DNA of 64,000 bases from Nanobdellota archaeon (GTDB lineage Archaea > Nanobdellota > Nanobdellia > Pacearchaeales > GW2011-AR1): positions 16,851 through 80,850 of the forward strand of contig DUKY01000016.1 in the NCBI GenBank assembly GCA_013329055.1. The letters run 5' to 3'. Positions 17,764-25,482 of the stretch are shown piece by piece (position 1 is the first letter of the stretch; each line of letters starts with the position of its first letter). Both the position numbers and the translations under genes were made by a program. The notes beneath the pieces are model-generated. The model had not been told where the DNA came from, made no database searches, and worked only from the letters and a program-made list of their open reading frames with translations.

Positions 17764-19304
17764 AAAACAAAATAATTTTTAGTTTGGTGTTAGGTATCTT
17801 TTTAATTAGTTTAGCTTATGCAGATATATCTTATTGTTGTGAAAAAACAGTTAATGGTGCGTGGTGCCAAAATTCTCCAAAAGAAAATTGTGACGAGGGA
17901 TTTAGAAGCACTCCTGCTTCATGTGAAGCTACTTCTTATTGTAAACTTGGAACTTGTATGGATAGTCAAGAAGGGACTTGCATGGAAAATTCTCCTCAAA
18001 AAGTTTGTGAAGAAAGCGGGGGAGTTTGGAAGTTAGGTTCTGCTGATGAAATTCCACAATGTTCTTTAGGTTGCTGTGCAATTGGTGACGGGGCAGCGTT
18101 TGTTACTCAAACAAGATGTAAAAGACTTTCATCAATTTATTCATTAAAGACTGATTTTAGGACAGATGTTGCAAGTGAATTTGAATGTATTTCAAGTGCT
18201 AAATCAAGTGCTAAGGGTGCTTGTGTATTTGAAAGTGAATACCAAAGAACTTGTTTACTTTTAAGTCAGGCAGAATGTTCAGAGAGGGGGGGAACAAATG
18301 AAAGTGAATTTCACGAGGGATATTTATGTTCTGATGAATCATTAGGTACAGATTGCGGTCCAACTGAACAAACAAGATGTGTTGAGAATAGAGATGAAGT
18401 TTATTTTGTTGATAGTTGCGGTAATTTGGCGAATATTTACGATGCTTCAAAAATAAAGGATAAAAATTATTGGTCTAAGATTTATGATAAAACACAAAGT
18501 TGCGGGACTGATTCCGGAAATGCTAATTCTGCTTCTTGTGGTAATTGTGATTATTATTTAGGTAGTATGTGCAAAGAATATAAAAGAGATGCTGATAAAG
18601 TTCAGCCAAATTATGGGAATTTTATTTGCAGAGATTTAAGCTGTAATTTTGATGGTAAAAAATATAATCATGGTGAAACATGGTGTCAAAATAGTGAAGG
18701 TGTAGATAAGAATTTACCTGGAAGCAGATATTTTAGGGCAGTATGTTACAATGGGGAAGTCAGTATTGAACCTTGTGCAGATTTTAGACAAGAAATTTGT
18801 TTAGAATCAAAGGTTGAAAGTTTTTCTGCTGCTGGTTGCATTGCAAATAAATGGCAAGATTGTTTTAGTCAAAGTAGTCAAAAAGATTGCGAAAACCAAG
18901 ATAGAAGGGATTGTGTTTGGATGGAGAAGGTAAATCTTACCGGGGGAAATACTTCTAAAGGAGTTCAATGTGTTGCTAAATTTGCTCCGGGATTTAAATT
19001 CTGGGAATCCGGAAGTCAGACACAAACGAGTACAACACCCACAACAACTACTGGAAATGCTAGTGCTGGTGCAGGTTCTAATAGTTCTAATTTTGGTGCG
19101 ATGCCTTCTCAATCTCAGTCATTATGTTCACTTGCAGATTCTAAATGTACAGTGCAGTATGAAAAAAAATTGTTTGGCAGTAAAAAATGTGTTAAAAATT
19201 GTGAATGTTTAGACCAAAAATGGCAGGAAACTCAAAATGAAATTTGTGTTTCAATCGGGGATTGCGGAAATTCTACTAATTTTATTGGTGTTAAGGGATA
19301 TTAA
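17760..19304 (+). CDS. Truncated Cys-rich secreted surface protein (operon 3)
   Basis: The 514-residue protein corresponds to the N-terminal half of the 6618 and 12105 gene products. It has a signal peptide (IIFSLVLGIFLISLAYA) and the modules YCKLGTCMD, CSLGCCAIG, SCGNCDYYLGS and CADFRQE. It also contains an insertion rich in Thr/Ser/Gly (about 418-450), then KNCECLDQ and SIGDCGNSTNFIG. It stops at the position where the longer paralogs enter their variable middle segment, so the whole C-terminal Ig-like half is absent. This may be a natural short form or a truncation. It is translationally coupled to the NTase gene by ATGA. Confidence 0.75.
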   Translation: MKNKIIFSLVLGIFLISLAYADISYCCEKTVNGAWCQNSPKENCDEGFRSTPASCEATSYCKLGTCMDSQEGTCMENSPQKVCEESGGVWKLGSADEIPQCSLGCCAIGDGAAFVTQTRCKRLSSIYSLKTDFRTDVASEFECISSAKSSAKGACVFESEYQRTCLLLSQAECSERGGTNESEFHEGYLCSDESLGTDCGPTEQTRCVENRDEVYFVDSCGNLANIYDASKIKDKNYWSKIYDKTQSCGTDSGNANSASCGNCDYYLGSMCKEYKRDADKVQPNYGNFICRDLSCNFDGKKYNHGETWCQNSEGVDKNLPGSRYFRAVCYNGEVSIEPCADFRQEICLESKVESFSAAGCIANKWQDCFSQSSQKDCENQDRRDCVWMEKVNLTGGNTSKGVQCVAKFAPGFKFWESGSQTQTSTTPTTTTGNASAGAGSNSSNFGAMPSQSQSLCSLADSKCTVQYEKKLFGSKKCVKNCECLDQKWQETQNEICVSIGDCGNSTNFIGVKGY

Positions 19305-19336
19305 TTACCAGAAAAAATTATTTTGAATGGATTAAC

Positions 19337-19346
19337 TTTATATAAT
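19337..19346 (+). promoter_or_regulatory. TATA box of the rmlA-like gene
   Basis: TTTATATAAT is about 24 bases before the ATG at 19366, so transcription probably begins close to the start codon. Confidence 0.5.
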
Positions 19347-19365
19347 TTAAAGAATTAGAAAATAC

Positions 19366-20073
19366 ATGAAAGGAGTTATTTTAGCAGGAGGAACAGGATC
19401 AAGATTATTTCCTTTAACAAAAGTTACAAATAAACATTTACTTCCAATTTATAATAAGCCAATGATTTATTATCCCCTTCAAACATTAATTAGTGCAAAT
19501 ATTAAGGAGGTTTTAATAATTTCAGGTCCAGAACATGCAGGGCATTTCTTAAATTTGCTTGGTTCAGGAAAAGAATTTGGAGTAAAATTTACTTATGAAA
19601 TTCAAGAAAAAGCGGGAGGAATTGCTCAAGCTCTTAGTCTTGCAGAGGATTTTTCCAATAATGGTCCGATTACAGTAATTCTTGGGGATAATATCTATGA
19701 AGATAACTTTAGTGAAGAAATAAAATCTTTTGAAAAAGGAGGGATGATTTTTTTAAAAGAAGTACAAGATCCGGAAAGATTCGGTGTTGCTGAATTAAAT
19801 GGAAAAAATGTAATTAAAATAGAAGAAAAGCCAAAAATACCAAAATCAAATTATTGTGTTACGGGACTTTATGTTTATGATAATGAAGTATTTAGTGTCA
19901 TTAAGACTTTAAAACCATCTAAAAGGGGAGAACTGGAAATAACAGATGTGAATAATTATTATATAGATAAAAATGCTATGAAAGCAGAATTTGTAAAGGG
20001 TTTTTGGAGTGATGCTGGAACTTTTGAAAGTTTAATTAAAGCTTCTAATTTAATTAGAGAGAAAATTAATTAG
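19366..20073 (+). CDS. rmlA: Glucose-1-phosphate thymidylyltransferase-like enzyme (RmlA type)
   Basis: This 235-residue enzyme begins MKGVILAGGTGSRLFPLT, the nucleotide-binding signature of sugar nucleotidyltransferases, followed by NKHLLPIYNKPMIYYPLQ, typical of RmlA/RfbA. Other RmlA landmarks are VILGDNIYED (metal-binding Asp), EEKPKIPKSNYCVTGLYVYD and KRGELEITDVN. It would make dTDP-glucose from glucose-1-phosphate and dTTP as the first step to dTDP-sugars for surface glycans. It is shorter than bacterial RmlA (about 290), as in the short archaeal form. The WxcM-like cupin at 57280 could act on dTDP-sugars, but no RmlB/C/D is in the window. Confidence 0.85.
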   Translation: MKGVILAGGTGSRLFPLTKVTNKHLLPIYNKPMIYYPLQTLISANIKEVLIISGPEHAGHFLNLLGSGKEFGVKFTYEIQEKAGGIAQALSLAEDFSNNGPITVILGDNIYEDNFSEEIKSFEKGGMIFLKEVQDPERFGVAELNGKNVIKIEEKPKIPKSNYCVTGLYVYDNEVFSVIKTLKPSKRGELEITDVNNYYIDKNAMKAEFVKGFWSDAGTFESLIKASNLIREKIN

Positions 20074-20094
20074 TTTTTTAAATATTAAAAAGAT

Positions 20095-20256
20095 TTAATA
20101 TTTTGCTAATTCTTTAAATAAAAGCTCATCTTCTTTTAATACAATTTCCCCAGCAATTTTTACAAGTTTCAAAAATTTAAGATCATTTTTTGAAAGTTTG
20201 TCTTTTTTTGAAAATTCATATACAATTTTTTTAGTTACTTTTATATCACTATCCAT
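20095..20256 (-). CDS. Small protein coupled to the Fic/Doc gene
   Basis: About 53 residues from the ATG at 20256 (MDSDIKVTKKIVYEFSKK), overlapping the end of the Fic/Doc reading frame. GGGAG nine bases upstream would be its ribosome binding site; the track start at 20286 lies further inside the upstream gene. The sequence is charged and helical with no motif that I recognise. Its position directly behind a Doc-like toxin gene suggests a partner or antitoxin, but this is inference from context. Confidence 0.45.
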   Translation of the reverse strand: MDSDIKVTKKIVYEFSKKDKLSKNDLKFLKLVKIAGEIVLKEDELLFKELAKY

Positions 20257-20784
20257 TTTCTTCATCTCCCAACATGATATTAACAAAAGTTCTACTTAAA
20301 TAATTTTCTAATATTTTTTCACTAACAGGTATACAATTCTCTTGAATCCAGACTTTAATTTCATCAAATGTTACTTTACTATTATATTCGGCAATCTTTA
20401 TAATAAAATTAGTTGCTTCTTTATATTTAATTTTCAAATGACATTTATTAACTAACATCAAAGTTTTAGCAATAGCATACGCAGTTTTTTTATTTCCATC
20501 CATAAAATAATGCCTACGAGCAAATTCATTTAATGCAAATGCACCAATATTTGAGGGAGAATTTTTTTTTATTCTGATAATTTAACAATTTATACATTGA
20601 ATTATAAATTCCTCCTTCATCACGAATACCATTTGTTCCTCCATTTTTCGAGGTTTATTCCAATAAGAACTTTTACATTTTGGACAAACTTTAGGGATAA
20701 TATTTTTTCGAGGCTTCCAATTATGATAGCACCTAAAACAAAAAAGATTATTATCCTTAACCCTATATACCTATATTTAGGCAT
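20249..20784 (-). pseudogene. Zn-ribbon plus Fic/Doc family protein, frameshifted
   Basis: Reading the minus strand from the ATG at 20784 gives MPKYRYIGLR, then a zinc-ribbon-like segment with CFRCYHNWKPRK and CPKCKSSYWNKPRKNGG. This is followed by a Fic/Doc N-terminal segment GIRDEGGIYNSMYKLLNYQN. After one frame change it continues as NIGAFALNEFARRHYFMDGNKKTAYA and the 84-residue ORF of the track. YFMDGNKKTA corresponds to the Fic/Doc HPFxDGNKRTA loop, with Tyr in place of the catalytic-motif His-Pro and Lys for Arg. The frame change falls in a run of nine T on the plus strand (20563-20571). It may be a true inactivation, a phase-variable tract or a sequencing error in the homopolymer. Confidence 0.7.
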
Positions 20785-20848
20785 ATATCAAAACTTTTCT
20801 TTTTTAATTAATGGGATATTTTAAATAATCAATAAATTTATTTTCTAG

Positions 20849-22030
20849 ATGTTAATTGGTCTTGTTGGCAAGCCTTCTGTGGGAAAGAGTACTTTTTTTA
20901 AAGCGGCAACTTTGGCAGAGGTTGAAATTGCTTCTTATCCTTTTACTACAATTAAGGCAAATCATGGTGTTGGTTATGTTAAAGTTGATTGCATTGAGAA
21001 GGAATTTCACACAAAATGCAACCCAAACAAAGGTTTTTGCATTAATCAAAATAGATTTGTTCCTATTGATTTAATGGATGTTGCGGGTTTAGTTCCCGGG
21101 GCTTCAGAAGGGAAGGGTTTAGGAAATCAATTTTTAAATGATTTAAGGGATGCTAATGCTTTTATTCATATTGTTGATTCTTCCGGAACAACAGATACTG
21201 AAGGTAAACCGACTAAAGATCATGACCCTTGCAAGGATATTATATTTTTGGAAGATGAGTTAAATAAATGGTATTATAATATTTTAATTAAGGCTTGGAG
21301 AACTTTTGCCAGAAAAGCTGAGATGCAAGATATTAGTTTTAGCGAAGCGATTGTAAAACAATTTTCCGGCTTGAAGGTTACTGAAAATCAGGTTAAAGAT
21401 GTTTTATTGAAAGCTAAATTACCGGAAAAACCTACAAATTGGTCTGATGAAGATTTAATGACTTTTTCCGCGAGATTAAGAGAAGTTAGTAAGCCTATGA
21501 TTTTGGCGGCAAATAAGTGTGATTCAGATAAGTCTAAAGAAAATATTGAGAAAATGAGAAAAACTTTTCCAAATATACTGATTTATCCTTGTTCTGCGGA
21601 TTCAGAACTTGCGTTAAGGCAGGCAGCTAAAGCAGAGATTATTGAGTATATACCTGGTGAAAGTCATTTTAAGATTAAGAAAGAATTAAATCCTAAGCAA
21701 TCTGAAGCTCTTAACAGGATTCAGGAAGATGTTCTAAATGTTTATGGGGGTACAGGAGTTCAGGAGATTCTTAATAAAGTTGTTTTTGATTTGTTGGATT
21801 ATTTGGCTATTTTTCCTGCTTCTGCAAATAAGCTTGGAGATAGCAAAGGGAACATACTGCCTGATTGTTTTTTGTTAAAAAATGGTTCTACTGCATTAGA
21901 TTTTGCTTATTATTTACATACTGATTTTGGAAAAAATTTTATTAAGGCGATTGATGCAAAGACTAAGCAGATAAAAGGTAAAGAGTATAAGTTAAAGAAT
22001 CGAGATGCACTAGAGATTATCACAAGATAA
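20849..22030 (+). CDS. ychF: Archaeal YchF/Obg-family GTPase/ATPase with TGS domain
   Basis: The 393-residue protein starts MLIGLVGKPSVGKSTFF, giving a P-loop of the OBG-HflX class. It has the switch segment DLMDVAGLVPGASEGKGLGNQF and AANKCDSD in the G4 position. The C-terminal TGS domain (about 325-393) contains LPDCFLLKNGSTALDFAYYLH and KLKNRDALEIITR. Archaeal YchF proteins have an insert with Cys residues around FHTKCNPNKGFCINQN, as seen here. YchF proteins associate with ribosomes and are implicated in translation and stress regulation. The gene is a core archaeal gene and a good marker for phylogeny. Its stop codon lies in the right arm of a hairpin, and its 3' end is copied downstream. 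Confidence 0.93.
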   Translation: MLIGLVGKPSVGKSTFFKAATLAEVEIASYPFTTIKANHGVGYVKVDCIEKEFHTKCNPNKGFCINQNRFVPIDLMDVAGLVPGASEGKGLGNQFLNDLRDANAFIHIVDSSGTTDTEGKPTKDHDPCKDIIFLEDELNKWYYNILIKAWRTFARKAEMQDISFSEAIVKQFSGLKVTENQVKDVLLKAKLPEKPTNWSDEDLMTFSARLREVSKPMILAANKCDSDKSKENIEKMRKTFPNILIYPCSADSELALRQAAKAEIIEYIPGESHFKIKKELNPKQSEALNRIQEDVLNVYGGTGVQEILNKVVFDLLDYLAIFPASANKLGDSKGNILPDCFLLKNGSTALDFAYYLHTDFGKNFIKAIDAKTKQIKGKEYKLKNRDALEIITR

Positions 22031-22123
22031 TCTCTGTGCCACTAAACCCCAACTGCTGTGCCTACGCACAGAAAGTACCAAAGGTTTAGTTGACACTAGA
22101 GATCATCACAAGATAATTTCTGT
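22012..22123 (+). repeat. Stop-spanning hairpin, nested palindrome, and copy of the ychF 3' end
   Basis: AGAGATTATC/GATAATCTCT (22012-22035) includes the ychF stop. It is followed by GTGCC and the hairpin ACTAAACC...GGTTTAGT (22041-22090), which contains CTGTGC-ctac-GCACAG. Then comes ACTAGAGATCATCACAAGAT (from about 22094), a slightly diverged copy of the gene end. The order gene-end, hairpin, gene-end copy is the same as in arrays 1 and 2. Confidence 0.85.
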
Positions 22124-22201
22124 GAGGCTTATCCAAATTATTTTGTTGACACCAAAAAATTTGTTTTAGAACTAGAAAAAATTATTAAAAAAGCTGGATA
22201 A
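22124..22201 (+). pseudogene. 3'-terminal gene fragment
   Basis: The frame reads EAYPNYFVDTKKFVLELEKI then IKKAG and a stop. It looks like the C-terminal end of a protein with an amphipathic last helix, but no start or upstream part exists; the frame begins in the ychF-end copy. It may be a relic left by a rearrangement. I do not recognise the family. Confidence 0.3.
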
Positions 22202-22486
22202 TTTATTTTATTAAAAGTTTGAACTAAATTTACTCCTTAAAAATTATCAGTTTTAAATTTTAAAACTTCCATATAATAATTTTTAGATTAAACTGAAAGA
22301 TTTCTTTTAAAATAATTATTTTACCACACAAAATTAACCTAAAAATAAATATTTTTAATTATTTTTTAAACATAAAAATTCTAATAATTTTTTGAAACTT
22401 TTTTATTTAAATTAATTTCAATTTTATTTTTTATCTTCTTTAAAAAAACAAGGTTTAAATAGTTACAGCACATTTTTTTCATAACC
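22202..22486 (+). promoter_or_regulatory. AT-rich gap with TATA box of the next gene
   Basis: No gene is seen in this very AT-rich stretch. TTTAAATA at 22454-22461 is about 29 bases upstream of the ATG at 22487 and is the likely TATA box. Confidence 0.4.
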
Positions 22487-25363
22487 ATGGTGTATAAGAG
22501 GTATATCAAAAAAAAGGTGAATGGAGAGTGGAAAACTTTCGGTCCGTATTACTATGAAAGTTATAGGGATAGTAATGGGATAACCAAAACAAGATATATC
22601 CTGGAACCGAAAAAGATTACAAAATTGCGTGCTGTAACCGAAAAGATTTATAGGGAATCTCGAAAGTTATTTGTAGTTTTGGGAATTTTATGTCTTGTTG
22701 TTTTGTCTTTTTTCCTTTTGTCAAATATTGATTTGACTGGAAAGGCTGTAATGTCTATTGATCAGGATTATTCAATAGGCGAACAAATTACAGGGGATTT
22801 AAAATTATTATTAGAGTCTAATGAGTTTATTCCGGGTTCAACAAAAGTTGTGATAAATAATGCGGGTGAAGAATTTATTTTTTTATTGAGTGATTTAGTT
22901 AAAGAAAATTTAAGTGAAGGTGAATTTTATTTAGTTGGTACAAATGTTTCTGGTTTTGGTTTGGGTTATGGAATAAGTGAAATTGAATATCCGAAAGTTG
23001 CGTTTGTTTTAGATGTATATAGAACCAATTTGACAAATCAAATTGGTGAAGAAATAGTTGAACCAGAAGTAGAGATTATTCCAGAAGAACAACCTCAAGA
23101 AAACATTACTGAAATAGAAAACGAAACTATTGAAGAACCGCAAGAAAATGTTACAATAGAAGAACCAGCAGAACCAGTTTTAAATGAAACAGAAGAAATA
23201 ATCCCAGAAATAGAAACAACTGAAACTCCTACTGAAACTATAACCCCTGAAACTGAAACTTCAGAAACTCCAACTGAAACTCCTACTGAAACTATAACTC
23301 CTGAAGTTACTCCTGAAACTTCAGAAACTCCAACTGAAATTCCTACTGAAACTATAACCCCTGAAGTTACTCCTGAAACTACCCCTTCTGAAACCCCAAC
23401 TCCAGAAATAACACCAGAAACTACAAAAGCAGAGAAAGAAATAGAAAAGGAAGTTAAAAAAGAAGAAAAACAAGAACCTGCATCAGAACCAGAAACAGAA
23501 ACAACAATTACAGGAGAAATCATAAAAACTCTTGTTAATACTTTTAATGCTATTTTATCTATTACAGGAAATGCTGTAATTGGTGAAGAAATTTCCGGAG
23601 AAGTAGCTTACGGAGAAACTTTCACTTATGATTTAGCTGAAAACCAAACTGCTAGAATTATCTCTTCAGAACAGGATATTGAACTAACCATTAATAATAA
23701 CCAAGCTATTATTACTACTAATTATACTGGGGGAATTGAAAAAGAAATTTTAATTGATTTATCAAACTTGAATTTGACTGCTAAAGATGGAGAATTTAAA
23801 GTTAGTTTAGTTTATGAAGGAACCGAAATTGTTTCTGCAAGTAAAAATATTAATGTTGAAAATTTGACAATTGTTAATGAAACAATCCAAAATATTACAT
23901 TAATTAATGTTTCAGAGATTATTGAAAATATTACGACAAAACAATATAAAGCAATTATTGGCAGACCCGTTAAATCACTTAAAATTTTAAACATCACTCA
24001 AATTAAAACTCAAAATGTTACAGATATTAATATTACTCTTCCAAAAAAAGCAACAAATATTTCAGTTTTAACCGGTCAGGAAATTAAAGATGCTTTAAAA
24101 GAAATTGATGATTTTGAAGAAACAGTAAACAATACTGAAAAAGAAGATTTGGTTTCAGGGGTTATTACGGGGCAAGTTTCTTTAGATATTGAAATGGGAG
24201 AGAGTATTTTTTCCAGAATTTGGAAAAAAATTTCTAAGTTGGGTATTACAGGAAAAGTAATTGATGAAAAAGATATTGAGTCGAGTATAATTGAAACTAA
24301 TGACAATAAGATTGTTGAAATTAATGAAGTTGTGGATTTTGAATTACTTGAAGAAGTTGCTGTGGGTTATTATACTGATGCACCTTTGGCTGTTGAAGAA
24401 AATTTGGCAAATGGTAAAAGAGTTACAATTTCTGCTCCTGATGAATTGAATTATACAGATATTTTGGCTTATTCTTTAGTTGATAAACAAATTAAGTTAG
24501 TTGATGCAGAAAAGAAAATTAGGCTTTATTGGTATACTACTTCTGAAAGCCCTATTATTATAAGTAATGAAACAATACCTGAGACAGTTTTTTCAAATGA
24601 AACTGCTATTATTAATGAATCAATAATTGAAGAAAACATTTCTAATGAGAGTCTAGAAGAAAATTTGACAATTATTAATGAAACCGTTGAAAATGTTACA
24701 ATTATTGTAAATGAAACAATAGAAGAATCTGAAAATACAACAATCCCTCAGGAAAATGAAACAGTTATTTCAAATGAAACAAGTAGTTTTTCAATTACTG
24801 GACAAGTTACTAAAGAAGATAATAAATCAAAAGAAAAAAATAATTCTAAAAAACAGGATATTGAAGAAACTAATGAGTCAATAATTCTAAATGAGACAGT
24901 GATTAATAATTCTATTGAAATTAATTATTCTGAAGTAATCATAAATGAAAATCCTATTGTTAATAATATTGTGAGGGTGCAAGTTGGTTTTGATGCTTAT
25001 GATTTGGATAATGATTCTTATGTTGATTATATTGAATGGATTGTTCCGCATTTATCTAACCAAACTTATGATATTATTTATATTACTAAAGCAGAACATT
25101 TAGATGAAAATAGAACTTTTATCGAGGATATTTCTGATGAGGTTAAATATTTAGACGGAAATTGGAGTAAACCAATTAATGATAGTGAATATGTGAGAGT
25201 TACTTTTGAAATTCCATTAGATAATACGAGGGATATTACTGTTTTTGCTCGTAGTGCTTGTCTTTCCGGAGAAGGTTTTGTTATGATTAATGATACTCAA
25301 GTCCCTTGCGAAATTTATCAAAAGAGGAAACGAATTGAGGAGATTAGGAGGGAATTAGGATGA
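22487..25363 (+). CDS. Single-pass surface protein with Thr/Pro/Glu-rich stalk
   Basis: The 958-residue protein has a basic cytoplasmic head containing YIKKKVNGEWKTFGPYYYES, one membrane helix (about 65-83, LFVVLGILCLVVLSFFLL) and a long outside part. Residues about 200-340 form a low-complexity stalk of TETPTETITPEVTPE-like repeats, then Lys/Glu repeats. The remainder alternates beta-rich domains with Asn/Thr/Glu linkers rich in sequons. Motifs of the type (S/V/G/T)ITG(N/Q/K/E) occur at least five times (for example SITGNAVIG, VITGQVSLD, GITGKVIDE, SITGQVTKE). The C-terminal part (VQVGFDAYDLDNDSYVDYIEW) resembles DPANN surface-protein domains. Function is unknown; a cell-envelope spacer or adhesin is likely. 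It ends in EEIRRELG, which is copied in the following mini-ORF. Confidence 0.65.
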   Translation: MVYKRYIKKKVNGEWKTFGPYYYESYRDSNGITKTRYILEPKKITKLRAVTEKIYRESRKLFVVLGILCLVVLSFFLLSNIDLTGKAVMSIDQDYSIGEQITGDLKLLLESNEFIPGSTKVVINNAGEEFIFLLSDLVKENLSEGEFYLVGTNVSGFGLGYGISEIEYPKVAFVLDVYRTNLTNQIGEEIVEPEVEIIPEEQPQENITEIENETIEEPQENVTIEEPAEPVLNETEEIIPEIETTETPTETITPETETSETPTETPTETITPEVTPETSETPTEIPTETITPEVTPETTPSETPTPEITPETTKAEKEIEKEVKKEEKQEPASEPETETTITGEIIKTLVNTFNAILSITGNAVIGEEISGEVAYGETFTYDLAENQTARIISSEQDIELTINNNQAIITTNYTGGIEKEILIDLSNLNLTAKDGEFKVSLVYEGTEIVSASKNINVENLTIVNETIQNITLINVSEIIENITTKQYKAIIGRPVKSLKILNITQIKTQNVTDINITLPKKATNISVLTGQEIKDALKEIDDFEETVNNTEKEDLVSGVITGQVSLDIEMGESIFSRIWKKISKLGITGKVIDEKDIESSIIETNDNKIVEINEVVDFELLEEVAVGYYTDAPLAVEENLANGKRVTISAPDELNYTDILAYSLVDKQIKLVDAEKKIRLYWYTTSESPIIISNETIPETVFSNETAIINESIIEENISNESLEENLTIINETVENVTIIVNETIEESENTTIPQENETVISNETSSFSITGQVTKEDNKSKEKNNSKKQDIEETNESIILNETVINNSIEINYSEVIINENPIVNNIVRVQVGFDAYDLDNDSYVDYIEWIVPHLSNQTYDIIYITKAEHLDENRTFIEDISDEVKYLDGNWSKPINDSEYVRVTFEIPLDNTRDITVFARSACLSGEGFVMINDTQVPCEIYQKRKRIEEIRRELG

Positions 25364-25482
25364 AAACAATGATAGATAAAAAAAGAATCACTAAAAATTT
25401 GCAAGCAAATTTTGGTGCCACTAAATCCCCAACGAGGGTAAAGGATTTAGTTGGTGAGGAAATTCGGAGGGAATTAGTATGA
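25360..25482 (+). CDS. 40-residue mini-ORF formed by a palindromic insertion
   Basis: The frame MKTMIDKKRITKNLQANFGA to GEEIRRELV overlaps the upstream gene by ATGA (25360-25363) and the BRO-N gene by ATGA (25479-25482). Its last eight residues copy the C-terminal EEIRREL of the upstream protein, and its middle is encoded by two hairpins. It is therefore probably the translated form of a gene-end duplication plus palindrome, not an old gene. It may matter only for keeping translational coupling. Confidence 0.45.
   Translation: MKTMIDKKRITKNLQANFGATKSPTRVKDLVGEEIRRELV
25394..25451 (+). repeat. Paired hairpins between two copies of a gene end
   Basis: AAAATTTGC-aa-GCAAATTTT (25394-25413) is followed by GGTGCC and ACTAAATCC...GGATTTAGT (25420-25451). 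The flanks GGAGGGAATTAGGATGA (upstream) and GGAGGGAATTAGTATGA (downstream) are near-identical. The second flank supplies the ribosome binding site and ATG of the BRO-N gene. Confidence 0.85.

Noticed and set aside
20597-20824. 75-residue plus-strand ORF
   Set aside because: It is antisense to the zinc-ribbon and N-terminal part of the Fic/Doc pseudogene.
23095-23523. 142-residue minus-strand ORF rich in Val, Ser and Gly
   Set aside because: It is the antisense of the Thr/Pro/Glu repeat stalk of the 22487 gene; low complexity keeps the opposite frame open.
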